Shown: positions 17,550 to 25,633 of the stretch, piece by piece
Layout of the letters: every line of letters begins with the position of its first letter
How positions within the stretch are numbered: the first letter of the stretch is position 1
Source: Chloroflexota bacterium
GTDB lineage: Bacteria; Chloroflexota; Dehalococcoidia; SZUA-161; SpSt-899
Direction: 5' to 3'
Assembly: GCA_013203045.1 (NCBI GenBank)
Contig: JABMQN010000069.1
Location: 1 to 54,382, forward strand
DNA length: 54,382 bases
Translations under genes and position numbers: made by a program
The notes under the pieces: model-generated
The model's input: only the letters and a program-made list of their open reading frames with translations
Told to the model about the DNA's origin: nothing
Databases searched by the model: none

Positions 17550-18506
17550 ATGGAACTAGTAGAGAAAATGCTTGGTGGCGCGCAGCGGCCGTTATCAAGA
17601 CTTATTACACTTGTGGAAAGGGAATCACCTGAGGTTCCTGAAATCATGAAAGCCGTCTATCCGTATCTTGGGAAAGCTTATACTATAGGGGTTACAGGCC
17701 CGCCTGGCGCAGGTAAAAGCACACTGGCTGATAAAATCACTACAGTGGTCCGAAACAAGGGCCTGTCTGTGGGAATCATTGCAGTTGATCCTACGAGTCC
17801 TTTTACCGGAGGGGCGGTGTTGGGTGATCGCATTAGGATGCAGCAGCATTATCTCGATCCTCAGGTATTCATTCGTAGTATGGCCAGTCGAGGTAGCCGT
17901 GGTGGACTTCCTATGACCACTCGGAATGTGATGAAACTTCTTGATGCCTTTGGTAAGGATATTGTGATAGTAGAGACGGTGGGTGTGGGACAGACCGAAC
18001 TTGATATCATGGAGACTGTGGATACAACAATAGTAACCCTAGTCCCAGAAGCCGGAGATACCATCCAGACAATGAAAGCCGGGCTTATGGAGATTGCTGA
18101 TATTTTCGTAGTGAACAAAGCTGATCGGCCGGGGGCAGACAAGCTCGTAGTAGAATTACAAACAATGATGATGTTAAGTCCTAGATCCGATGATTGGCAG
18201 TCACCCATCTTGGCTACGCAAGCCCTCAATGACGTAGGCATCACGGAATTGTATGAGGAAGTCGAGAAACATGAGGAGTTTCTTAAGTCCAGTGGAGAGC
18301 TATTGCACAAACGTGAGCAACAAAGGAAAGAAGAATTCATACGGGCGGTTGAACAGAGACTCAGAAAGCGGCTTTCAAGACTAATGAAAGACGATGATAA
18401 ATTAATGGCGTTATGGGCGGAGGTGGAGAGAGGAGATATCGATCCATACTCTGCGTTGGAAGTAATGGAGGATGAGGCTGTATCCAGAGGTTGGCTGGGC
18501 AAATAG
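17550..18506 (+). CDS. meaB: MeaB-family G-protein chaperone of cobalamin enzymes
   Basis: A 318-residue SIMIBI GTPase. Walker A GPPGAGKST is near residue 50, followed by VDPTSPFTGGAVLGDRIRM, SMASRGSRGGL, the VETVGVGQ switch and the NKAD guanine motif. These identify MeaB/ArgK, which protects and reloads adenosylcobalamin in methylmalonyl-CoA mutase-type enzymes. The C-terminal helices (from about 250) match the dimerisation arm. No mutase gene is adjacent. The RACo-like gene upstream makes a small corrinoid-maintenance pair. Confidence 0.92.
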   Translation: MELVEKMLGGAQRPLSRLITLVERESPEVPEIMKAVYPYLGKAYTIGVTGPPGAGKSTLADKITTVVRNKGLSVGIIAVDPTSPFTGGAVLGDRIRMQQHYLDPQVFIRSMASRGSRGGLPMTTRNVMKLLDAFGKDIVIVETVGVGQTELDIMETVDTTIVTLVPEAGDTIQTMKAGLMEIADIFVVNKADRPGADKLVVELQTMMMLSPRSDDWQSPILATQALNDVGITELYEEVEKHEEFLKSSGELLHKREQQRKEEFIRAVEQRLRKRLSRLMKDDDKLMALWAEVERGDIDPYSALEVMEDEAVSRGWLGK

Positions 18507-18586
18507 GGCGCATCAGCCACTAATAACCTATGGCTATCACAGCCCAGAAACCAGGCCAGTGTAGTGTCAACCCTGAACTGACGCCT

Positions 18587-18662
18587 TGTCATTCTGAGAG
18601 AATCCGTATGGATGACCGAAGAATCTCCGATGATTGAGATTCTTCACTTTTTTCAGAATGAC
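18587..18662. repeat. Imperfect inverted repeat between convergent genes
   Basis: TGTCATTCTGAG at the left pairs with TTCAGAATGACA at the right, and inside it GAAGAATCTC pairs with GAGATTCTTC. The pattern is like a REP/MITE family common in bacteria. It lies between the meaB end and the end of the small minus-strand gene and could also act as a transcription end for either. Confidence 0.6.
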
Positions 18663-18715
18663 ATTTGGCATGACACCAGTGTTAGAAGCTGTCCCGGCGA
18701 GAATAGCCTTAAATT

Positions 18716-19015
18716 TTAATTCTTCGATATAGCCCCAAAAGGTCTGGCAGTCAGAGCCCCTATCCACCTGAAAGCGGTTCGCCTTTGTTCCTCCACGACA
18801 CTCAAAAGTTCGTCGTAGACATCCCCAGCGGGTCTTGAAGGATGGGAGGATAGGATTCTGGCGAGTTCCCGCAATTCGTCATCGAGCATGGTGACGAGTC
18901 GCAGGTTGCCCTGTGCACGCAATCGCTCAGCCTCTTCTTTCATGCCGTTGGATTCCGCGATTGCGGCACGTATTGAGCACTTAACATGGTATCTTACTAG
19001 ATTGAAATTATCCAT
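18716..19015 (-). CDS. Small unknown protein downstream of ftsZ
   Basis: A 99-residue soluble, charged and mostly helical protein beginning MDNFNLVRYHVKC. ATG at 19015 is preceded by an excellent ribosome site (AAGGAGGT, 6-7 bp away), which makes it a real gene. It lies 188 bp after ftsZ on the same strand, with a large hairpin between. No domain is recognised. The position suggests a lineage-specific gene read through from the division operon or from its own promoter. Confidence 0.6.
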   Translation of the reverse strand: MDNFNLVRYHVKCSIRAAIAESNGMKEEAERLRAQGNLRLVTMLDDELRELARILSSHPSRPAGDVYDELLSVVEEQRRTAFRWIGALTARPFGAISKN

Positions 19016-19076
19016 AGCTTTACCTCCTTCTGGAGGACTCGCCCTGCTCCCCAATTCCGGGGCGATTCCGTTACCC

Positions 19077-19136
19077 GGGTTGTGCTGGGCATCCGTTGAA
19101 CCTTTGTTTATCTCGGGATGCCCAGTTGAACAACCC
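19077..19136 (-). promoter_or_regulatory. Large hairpin between ftsZ and the small downstream gene
   Basis: A 10-bp perfect inverted repeat (CTGGGCATCC 19085-19094 with 19116-19125), flanked by outer arms GGGTTGT (19077-19083) and ACAACCC (19130-19136). No clear T-run follows on the minus strand. It may weaken read-through or stabilise the ftsZ mRNA end. Confidence 0.5.
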
Positions 19137-19203
19137 AGTTCGTGGTATTCCTCCTATTGAGAAATATTCAGTCTATCTGGAATTTCTCTAATGACTTCCC
19201 AAC

Positions 19204-20328
19204 TCAATGTGTCGGTGTTTTCTGTTGGGCTCTCACCTCCGACGGGAAATGAAGTGCTTGCCTGGTTCGCGAGTGTAGCGGATAGCGCAGGAATGCAGGT
19301 GTATCCATCTGTTCCTCTTCTTCCTTGAGCGTGGTGAGCATCTGTATCATTTCGGCCTGGTTTGTCCCTTTCACAGGTGATCCGGAGAATCCAGTGGCAA
19401 CCAGGGTGAGTCGCACGTCATCATTCATGCTGGCATCCTGTGCCACACCAAAGATGATGTTAGCATCGGGATCAACGGCATTCTTGATAATCTGAGCTGC
19501 GTCATGAACCTCGGAAATGGCTAGGTTGGTTCCACCGGTAATGTTGAGTAGGACGCCTGTGGCACCTTGGATGTTGACATCGAGCAGCGGGCTGGATAAG
19601 GCCTGTTTTGCTGCATCCGTACTTCTATTTGCTCCAGTACCTCTGCCAACTGCCATCCAGGATTGGCCGGCATTGCTCATGATCGTTTTAACATCAGCAA
19701 AGTCCAAGTTGATCAGCCCGGGGACGGTGATCAACTCTGAGATGGACTGAACACCGTTGTATAGCACTTCATCTGCTAGCACAAAGGCATCGTCCACTGT
19801 TACTCTGTTATCGCAAATGCCGAGTAAGCGATCATTAGGAATAGTGATGAGGGTATCAACGTATTCGACGAGGTCGATCACTCCACCCTCGGCTTTATCT
19901 GTTCGTACCGATCCCTCAAAGGAGAACGGCTTGGTGACTATTCCGATGGTGAGAGCTTTAGCCTCTTTGCCGATCTCAGCGATTACCGAGGAAGCCCCGG
20001 TGCCCGTGCCACCGCCGAGTCCGCAGGTGATGAACAACATATCTGTATCGGCGATAGCTGCAGCCAGCAGCTCGCGGCTTTCATCGGCTGCTTTCCGGCC
20101 GATTTGCGGATCACCGCCAACACCAAGACCTCTGGTGAGTTTAGGCCCTATTTGAACACGCTTAGAGGCCAGCGAGGCGTCCAAGTCCTGAACGTCGGTG
20201 TTCACAGCGATGAATTCCACGCCTTTGATACCCTTCTGGATCATCCGGTTGATGGCGTTGCATCCACCTCCGCCAGCACCTATTACCTTAATATTGGCTG
20301 TATAGGCGGAAAAGTCAGCTTTACCCAT
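19204..20328 (-). CDS. ftsZ: Cell division protein FtsZ
   Basis: The tubulin-like GTPase that forms the division ring, 374 residues. Visible are the N-terminal GAGGGGCNAINRM, the GTP-binding GLGGGTGTGAS near residue 105, and the T7 synergy loop NLDFADVKTIM. The C-terminal linker is short and ends with DTPAFLR, the peptide that contacts FtsA, followed by an unusual basic tail of about 27 residues. Third in the mraZ-rsmH-ftsA-ftsZ order, 42 bp after ftsA. Confidence 0.96.
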   Translation of the reverse strand: MGKADFSAYTANIKVIGAGGGGCNAINRMIQKGIKGVEFIAVNTDVQDLDASLASKRVQIGPKLTRGLGVGGDPQIGRKAADESRELLAAAIADTDMLFITCGLGGGTGTGASSVIAEIGKEAKALTIGIVTKPFSFEGSVRTDKAEGGVIDLVEYVDTLITIPNDRLLGICDNRVTVDDAFVLADEVLYNGVQSISELITVPGLINLDFADVKTIMSNAGQSWMAVGRGTGANRSTDAAKQALSSPLLDVNIQGATGVLLNITGGTNLAISEVHDAAQIIKNAVDPDANIIFGVAQDASMNDDVRLTLVATGFSGSPVKGTNQAEMIQMLTTLKEEEEQMDTPAFLRYPLHSRTRQALHFPSEVRAQQKTPTH

Positions 20329-20370
20329 GATTTCCTCCCTTTTTTGTTAATTGCACGATAACTGTGTCCG

Positions 20371-21615
20371 CTACCACTGTTTCCGTTTCTCCCAGAGTTT
20401 CCTCGCGTACGAAGTGCCGGTTTTAACCATGCCGGTTATTCCGGGCCTAAGTTCGTCCATCTTCCATTTGTCTTCGCCCTCGCAATTGTTGGCACCCCAG
20501 TAAAGGAGTCCCACGCTGGTAGCGGCGGAGGGGTCGTGCAGGGCATCTGAAATGCCACTTATTCCACCAGGGTATCCAAGCCGGACATGATCCATCTCGA
20601 GAGCTTCTCGTGCCATGATTTCCATACCCGGGATGGTCGATGTGCCGCCAGTCAGGACGAGACCAGCGGGAACTAACGACTCTTGCTTGTCACGAGGTAT
20701 TTCCAGCATAATAAGCCGCAGGGTTTCCTCAAGTCTGGCACGAATGATGTCATTTAGCTCGCGATAGGAGACGGTGTGACGGTTTCCTACATCCAGCTCG
20801 CTGTATTCCGGCTCTACCCCATTGGTGGTCATGACACTGCCGTATTTCAACTTCATCTGCTCGGACATATCGTTACTTATACCGAGTCCGATGGCAATGT
20901 CCCTGGTTGCTTGATAACCACCGACCGGGAACGTAGCCGAATGCCAGACACAACCGTCTTTGAAGATAGCAACGTCAGTAGTGCCGGCTCCTATATCTGC
21001 TACGATCACACCGGAGTTCATTTCGTGCTCGCTGAGCACGGCCTCTCCAATAGCAAGTGGAGAGAATACGAGGTCTTCAACATCAACTCCGGCTCCGCGA
21101 ACCGCTTTGATCAGGTTTTGGGTGGATGCCGCAGCGGCTGTGACGATGTGTGTTTCCACATCCAGCCGGAAGCCATGCATTCCTACCGGTTCCTGAACCT
21201 TGACTGTTCCGTCAAGAGTGTAGTGACGTGGTAGCACGTGGAGGAGTCTTCTATCACCGGGTAGGGTTATGCTGCGAGCAGATTCAAGTACCCGTTCCAG
21301 ATCATCCCCGGTCACTCTTTTGTCGTTACGAGTGGTTGCAACCACGCCGCGGCTGTTGATTGCATTAATGTGTCTGCCGGTCACACCGACATACGCCGAT
21401 TCGATTTTTAGTCCGCTGGTACGTTCCGTCATCATTACGGAATCACGGACTGCCTCTGTGGCTAGATCAATATCAACCACAAGGCCTTTATGCACTCCAT
21501 GTGCAGGAACTGTGGCTGACCCTAGAATCTGGATAGTCTCTTCTTCTCCAATGTTGGCAACTATAGTAGTAATTTTACTAGTACCGACATCTATGGAAGC
21601 AAAGATCCTTGCCAT
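20371..21615 (-). CDS. ftsA: Cell division protein FtsA
   Basis: An actin-like ATPase that tethers FtsZ to the membrane, 414 residues. The first motif is FASIDVGTSKITTIV and the second VADIGAGTTDVAIFKDG, with the SHS2 (1C) domain between them and GLVLTGGTSTIPG near residue 320. The C-terminus ends in a basic stretch (TSYARKLWEKRKQW) fitting an amphipathic membrane-targeting helix. It lies 84 bp after rsmH. The usual ftsQ, ftsI and mur genes are absent between them. Confidence 0.95.
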   Translation of the reverse strand: MARIFASIDVGTSKITTIVANIGEEETIQILGSATVPAHGVHKGLVVDIDLATEAVRDSVMMTERTSGLKIESAYVGVTGRHINAINSRGVVATTRNDKRVTGDDLERVLESARSITLPGDRRLLHVLPRHYTLDGTVKVQEPVGMHGFRLDVETHIVTAAAASTQNLIKAVRGAGVDVEDLVFSPLAIGEAVLSEHEMNSGVIVADIGAGTTDVAIFKDGCVWHSATFPVGGYQATRDIAIGLGISNDMSEQMKLKYGSVMTTNGVEPEYSELDVGNRHTVSYRELNDIIRARLEETLRLIMLEIPRDKQESLVPAGLVLTGGTSTIPGMEIMAREALEMDHVRLGYPGGISGISDALHDPSAATSVGLLYWGANNCEGEDKWKMDELRPGITGMVKTGTSYARKLWEKRKQW

Positions 21616-21699
21616 TTAAATCCCCCTTTTATTACGAAATTTGCTTCAGCGATTGATGAGATGATAAATCTTGCCTTTAAACACCTCCTTTCATTTGAA

Positions 21700-22623
21700 T
21701 TAGCTGATTCGTTCTGCAACTCTCATTTTTGCGCTTCGGCTCCTGGGGTTTGTTGCGATTTCTTGAGCCGAGGGTCGGATAATGCCTTTACTAATCAGAC
21801 GCAGGGTGGGAGTGTGATCGCAGATGCAAACCGGTGTCTCCGGAGGGCAGATGCACCCCCTCGCTTCGCGCGTCAGAAATTCTTTGACGGGCCGATCTTC
21901 TAAAGAGTGGAAGCTGATGACTACCAGTCTTCCGCCAAATCCCAGCAGGTTAACCGCCTGACCCAGCGCTGATCTTAAGTTTTCTATCTCTCGATTTACT
22001 GCCATCCGCAGTGCCTGAAAGGTCTTGGTGGCGGGATGTAATTTCCCTCGTTCACCATTGACAGCTTTGCTTACAACCTGTGCAAGTTCCAGGGTGGTCT
22101 GAAGAGGTCGGTTTTTGACGATGAGTTTCGCTATTTTGCGGCTTCTTCGCTCTTCGCCAAGGTTCCATATGAGCATCGCCAGTTCATTCTCTGAGAAATC
22201 GTTAATGATCTGGGAAGCAGTCAATTCCTGGTCGGGACTGAATCGCATATCCAGCGGAGCTTCATGCTGGAAGCTGAAACCCCTTCCATGTTCGGAAAGC
22301 TGATTAGAGGACATGCCCAGGTCGAATAGAATGCCATGTACAGGTCGGAAACCGCATTCGGTAGAAACTACTTCGAGCTGGCTGAAGTTCTCATTGACCA
22401 GGAGTACGGATTTCCCGTATTGCTTAAGAATCGGCTTGGCATTAAGGATTGCCTGGGGGTCGGCGTCAAGACCCAGGAGTTGCCCCCCCGGAGAACTGGC
22501 TTCGAGGATAGCGGCTGAATGGCCTCCTCCGCCGACGGTGCAGTCGATATAACGCCCTCCGGGTTGCACTTGAAGGGCCTCTATCGTTTCTTTAAGTAGT
22601 ACTGGTTCGTGAAGTTGATTCAT
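21700..22623 (-). CDS. rsmH: 16S rRNA (cytosine1402-N4)-methyltransferase RsmH
   Basis: A 307-residue SAM-dependent methyltransferase (formerly MraW) acting on C1402 of 16S rRNA. Motifs are HEPVLLKET, the SAM loop [23 protein letters not shown] and the late [13 protein letters not shown]. The start codon immediately follows the mraZ stop (TAAATG), showing tight coupling. Confidence 0.96.
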   Translation of the reverse strand: MNQLHEPVLLKETIEALQVQPGGRYIDCTVGGGGHSAAILEASSPGGQLLGLDADPQAILNAKPILKQYGKSVLLVNENFSQLEVVSTECGFRPVHGILFDLGMSSNQLSEHGRGFSFQHEAPLDMRFSPDQELTASQIINDFSENELAMLIWNLGEERRSRKIAKLIVKNRPLQTTLELAQVVSKAVNGERGKLHPATKTFQALRMAVNREIENLRSALGQAVNLLGFGGRLVVISFHSLEDRPVKEFLTREARGCICPPETPVCICDHTPTLRLISKGIIRPSAQEIATNPRSRSAKMRVAERIS

Positions 22624-23049
22624 TTATCGCGGCTCTATCCCTTCCGCAAGCTGCCAGGCTTGTTCATCCATGAGCAGCTTTTCGTTTTCCCACATTTCCT
22701 TGCTCCAGATCTCGAGGTATTTGTTGCCACCAATCATGATGGCGGTATCGGAGATCTGTGCATGTTGACGCAGGGGGGAAGGAATAGCAACGCGACCTTG
22801 TTTATCGAGCTCGAGATCGAAAGCATTACCAAAGATCATTCGATTAAGCCTTCGATTCTTACCCGGTGAAAACGGTGAAAACTCGTAGTCGTTAGAGACC
22901 TTACCCCACTCTGTCACGGGGTAGGCAAGCATACACTTGTCCACTCCCCGCGTGAGAACCAGTCCGTCCTGGAACTCTTTGCGGAGTTTTGCGGGTATGG
23001 CTACCCGCCCCTTTTGGTCCATCCGACATTCGTATTCACCAAGGAGCAT
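22624..23049 (-). CDS. mraZ: Transcriptional regulator MraZ
   Basis: A 141-residue protein with two SpoVT/AbrB-like MraZ repeats, each holding the D-x-K/Q-GRVAIP signature (MDQKGRVAIPAKLR near residue 10 and LDKQGRVAIPSPLR near 87). MraZ forms rings and represses its own division operon. ATG 23049 is chosen because MLLGEYEC is the standard N-terminus and GGGGGG precedes it. A longer frame to 23142 would run through the operator repeats. Confidence 0.94.
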   Translation of the reverse strand: MLLGEYECRMDQKGRVAIPAKLRKEFQDGLVLTRGVDKCMLAYPVTEWGKVSNDYEFSPFSPGKNRRLNRMIFGNAFDLELDKQGRVAIPSPLRQHAQISDTAIMIGGNKYLEIWSKEMWENEKLLMDEQAWQLAEGIEPR

Positions 23050-23060
23050 TGAAGTGTTAT

Positions 23061-23100
23061 CCCCCCACTTTGCACCACAATATACCACATTCTCCCACTT
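23061..23100 (-). promoter_or_regulatory. MraZ operator: four GTGG boxes at exact 10-bp spacing
   Basis: On the minus strand, GTGG recurs four times (plus-strand CCAC at 23065, 23075, 23085 and 23095), each start exactly 10 bp from the next. They lie directly upstream of the mraZ ribosome site. Characterised MraZ proteins bind three or more G-rich repeats at helical-turn spacing in front of mraZ. The autoregulatory role is inferred. Confidence 0.8.
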
Positions 23101-23190
23101 TTTGCAATACTTTCCCCATAAATATTTGTTTATATCAAACAATAAACCACCTATATGACGTTCTTTTGGAGGTTTTTGAGGAAAAACTTT

Positions 23191-23475
23191 ACCTAGAGGA
23201 TTTGATGGATAACGCGGACCGAAGGCGTTAACCGCAGCCGTCAGTGCCTTGAGAGCAGGTTCATGAGGATAAGGGAGAGAAGCGGTTTATTGAAACCTGC
23301 ATATCCACATTGCTTGAGGGCATCTTTTGCCATCAAAATGGTGGAGGGTAACATGTCTGCACCGGGCCTGGCCTATGTGATGGGGTGGAGTGGGCTTCGG
23401 CCTGCCGAGTTCTACATCCAGTCATCTATGCGAAGGGCACATCAGGAGCAGAAGGCGATTTTGGGTGGAGTTTAA
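23191..23475 (+). pseudogene. C-terminal remnant of a tyrosine recombinase
   Basis: An open frame whose end (PHCLRASFAIKMVEGNMSAPGLAYVMGWSGLRPAEFYI) follows the pattern of the tyrosine-recombinase catalytic C-terminus: H-x-LR-x-(S/T)FA, then G(H/W) and a final Tyr. The first motif has C-L-R after His and the GH is GW. The frame is preceded by two stops (TAG and TGA near 23194-23205), and no N-terminal or core-binding domain is present. It is probably a decayed integrase fragment, so a past insertion is inferred. The match is short. Confidence 0.45.
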
Positions 23476-23480
23476 CCGTT

Positions 23481-23816
23481 TTAGGATGGCCCGGAGTCTT
23501 TATCTTGTTTATCTTCCATCTCGTCCAACATCTTATGTACTTCATCAACTCCTCGCATGAATTGTTCATGCCGTCTAAACTCATCTTCCATACTAAACTC
23601 GTCAGAGTGTCTTATTACCCGAACGTATTCAATAATGTGGCGCAATGAGAATCCAAAGAAGAGAAACACCCAAAATACGAAGGTCACACCTGCAAAAATG
23701 CGCCAGCCTCCACCGCCCATCCATGAGAAGACAATAATAAGCCAAAAAACCGTACTGTATACCAATGTACCAATCAAAGTTCCTTGGATCATTTCTTTAG
23801 CAATGCTTTTATCCAT
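23481..23816 (-). CDS. Small two-helix membrane protein of unknown function
   Basis: A 111-residue protein with two hydrophobic segments (about residues 10-32 and 38-60) and a highly charged cytoplasmic-type tail (EDEFRRHEQFMRGVDEVHKMLDEMEDKQ). ATG at 23816 has GGGAGG 6 bp upstream, which supports a real gene. No family recognised. It lies between the recombinase remnant and the TIR gene. A link to either is not shown. Confidence 0.6.
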   Translation of the reverse strand: MDKSIAKEMIQGTLIGTLVYSTVFWLIIVFSWMGGGGWRIFAGVTFVFWVFLFFGFSLRHIIEYVRVIRHSDEFSMEDEFRRHEQFMRGVDEVHKMLDEMEDKQDKDSGPS

Positions 23817-23962
23817 ATGAACCTCCCATCAGAAATTCTAGTGTAGTGGGGATGTTAGTGATTGATCGATTATACAACTGTTCGTTTTAGTATGACGCTG
23901 GCAATCTGGGCAAGCTCAATATAGCCAAAACGGTGGATGCATAGATCATGGACCGAAACTTA

Positions 23963-25051
23963 TCAAAATCTATGGAACCGTGCAATGTTTGGACCATGCT
24001 TGAACTTGATTAGGTGTTGACCTTTGGTTTCAACTATATAATTCTTCTCTTTTGCTACAATCTCAATGAGACGCTTGGTGGCCCCAGCATCAAGCCCCAA
24101 TTCTATATCAGTATTATCATATGAGATTGGGGCAGTTTCATCAGATCGAGAATCCCACCAACCACTCAAAATCACCATTCTGTCGGTATCGTTATACTGA
24201 CCAGTGTCTTGACTTGAACGACTTACTTGCTTATTCGGCATCGGTGTTGTTTTACTTGCCAGATCTACCAAGTTATCCAATTGTTTTTGATAAGCGGATG
24301 CACTGCTCTTTGTTCTATTCAGTTGATACGCTATTTCATCGACCAACTGATGAACCTGCGCAGTGACATACAATTTCAGAGCATGTAAGTTCTCTAGTGG
24401 TTTGCGCATAATGCTCGCATCCGCTCCTGAAGAAAGAACAGGCGCAAAATGAAGATGCGCACCCCACCGAGCACCCAACTCGAATAGTACGTAGGCCGAA
24501 GCCAGACTTGCTTGCGTAATGAGCGCTATGAATGTCGTAGCCTCGTGGACTTCCTGCCGGAGTTGTTCATCAGTTGAGGCACCAGCAGGAAGCATATAAC
24601 CATCAACACTGGTACATCTAATTCTTTCGGCTGGAATGTTTAAAGCGCTTCGCAGAAGATCGATGAGTGCCTCAGCCACTTCAGCATCAACGCTGCTGTG
24701 GCAAATGAATATGTCAATCTGTGCCGTTTTCTGTTTAGATTGTCCCATTTCCACCTCGCCTTGACCTAAGTTGTTTCTTTGCGCACTACCATCCTCTTTT
24801 GATACATTTGCCAATTCAGATTCAACGAATTCAACTCCAGCCGTGTTCAGTGATCTATGTCCACGATCACCGCCATGTGTTCCATCAACGAGGTTTGACT
24901 GTAACAAATAACTGTCTGCGACATCGAAATCGTTTGCCGGAAGCTCCACGCTTTCTTTCAGTTCACCAACAGTTATCGAGGCAGGTTTAAAACACTTGAG
25001 GTCATACAATAACTTTGCAATAGTCGCGGCATCCTCTCTAATTCCAGCCAT
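23963..25051 (-). CDS. TIR-domain protein with N-terminal winged-helix-like region and unassigned C-terminal domain
   Basis: A 362-residue protein. Residues about 111-250 form a TIR fold: strand IDIFICHSSVD (112-122), RIRCTSVDGYMLPAGAS, FIALITQASLASAYVLFELGARWG. Glu191 in FELG is at the place of the catalytic Glu of NAD-cleaving TIR enzymes. Residues 1-82 look like a small winged-helix domain, and 285-362 is a separate domain without recognised family. The architecture fits a defence or stress effector in which a flanking domain senses a trigger. No partner such as Thoeris ThsA is next to it. NADase activity is inferred. Confidence 0.7.
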   Translation of the reverse strand: MAGIREDAATIAKLLYDLKCFKPASITVGELKESVELPANDFDVADSYLLQSNLVDGTHGGDRGHRSLNTAGVEFVESELANVSKEDGSAQRNNLGQGEVEMGQSKQKTAQIDIFICHSSVDAEVAEALIDLLRSALNIPAERIRCTSVDGYMLPAGASTDEQLRQEVHEATTFIALITQASLASAYVLFELGARWGAHLHFAPVLSSGADASIMRKPLENLHALKLYVTAQVHQLVDEIAYQLNRTKSSASAYQKQLDNLVDLASKTTPMPNKQVSRSSQDTGQYNDTDRMVILSGWWDSRSDETAPISYDNTDIELGLDAGATKRLIEIVAKEKNYIVETKGQHLIKFKHGPNIARFHRF

Positions 25052-25298
25052 AACAATAGTCCTTTACGAACTGAGATAATATATACTTATTTTACTCGTC
25101 ATTGATGCATTAATCGACTGAATGATAGCACATTTCCACTGTGAAGTCCTGTCACCGAAAACGCGTCACGGATTTGGCTACATGGTGTAATTTGACTAGT
25201 TCAAGTTTTGCTAATCCTGACGCTCAACATTGCAGTAAATGTGATCTGCAATGTTTGGGCGGGTTGGTGGCCTCCTTTGTTCGGACTTCGGCGGCCAC

Positions 25299-25374
25299 AG
25301 GATTAGCAATGCCGGAGTGAATTGGAGAATAACATCCCCCCTGTGTCCCCCTTCAAAGGGGGATTATGTAGGGG
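25299..25374 (+). repeat. Dispersed repeat, copy 2
   Basis: It matches the reverse complement of 17191-17266 over about 75 bp. It contains a palindrome of TC5TT and AAG5A at 25346-25363. Confidence 0.7.
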
Positions 25375-25474
25375 CACGATGCATCGTGCCCCTACGCATC
25401 ATTCATGACGGGCAAGATGCCCGTCCTACGAGTTCCTTTCCATTCACCATCGTAGGTCAGGCGTCTCGCCTGAC
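25368..25474. repeat. Cluster of three perfect palindromes
   Basis: A 28-bp palindrome at 25368-25395, GACGGGCA/TGCCCGTC at 25407-25425 and GTCAGGCG/CGCCTGAC at 25456-25474, each with a 0-3 nt centre. They have different sequences but the same design and follow one another at about 40-bp intervals. Confidence 0.75.
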
Positions 25475-25544
25475 ATCTGCGCAAGCCCATTAAATTCCAG
25501 CTATCCCCAGCTAACTTGAGATGTGGTTGTCCTGCAAAATTACC

Positions 25545-25574
25545 TTGACAAATCAGTGCTCCAAAGCATATTCT
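25545..25574 (+). promoter_or_regulatory. Probable promoter of the nucleotidyltransferase-secDF transcript
   Basis: TTGACA (25545-25550), an 18-bp spacer and TATTCT (25569-25574), 60 bp before the first start codon. It matches the sigma-70 pattern by eye. Confidence 0.55.
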
Positions 25575-25633
25575 AATCCAAGCGGCTTACTATAGCTGTC
25601 GTGGTTTTGTGCCGTTTTTAGTCAGGCTTTCAT

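Larger units (their letters stand above)
25052..25633. other. Repeat-rich intergenic region
   Basis: There is no credible gene. It contains copy 2 of the dispersed repeat (25299-25374), three further perfect palindromes (25368-25474) and, at the right end, a promoter for the nucleotidyltransferase gene. Confidence 0.6.

Noticed and set aside
23050-23142. Longer MraZ start
   Set aside because: It would encode the operator repeats and lacks the usual MLLGEYEC start and ribosome site.
25052-25633. CRISPR array
   Set aside because: The palindromes differ in sequence and there are no equal-length repeats with unique spacers.
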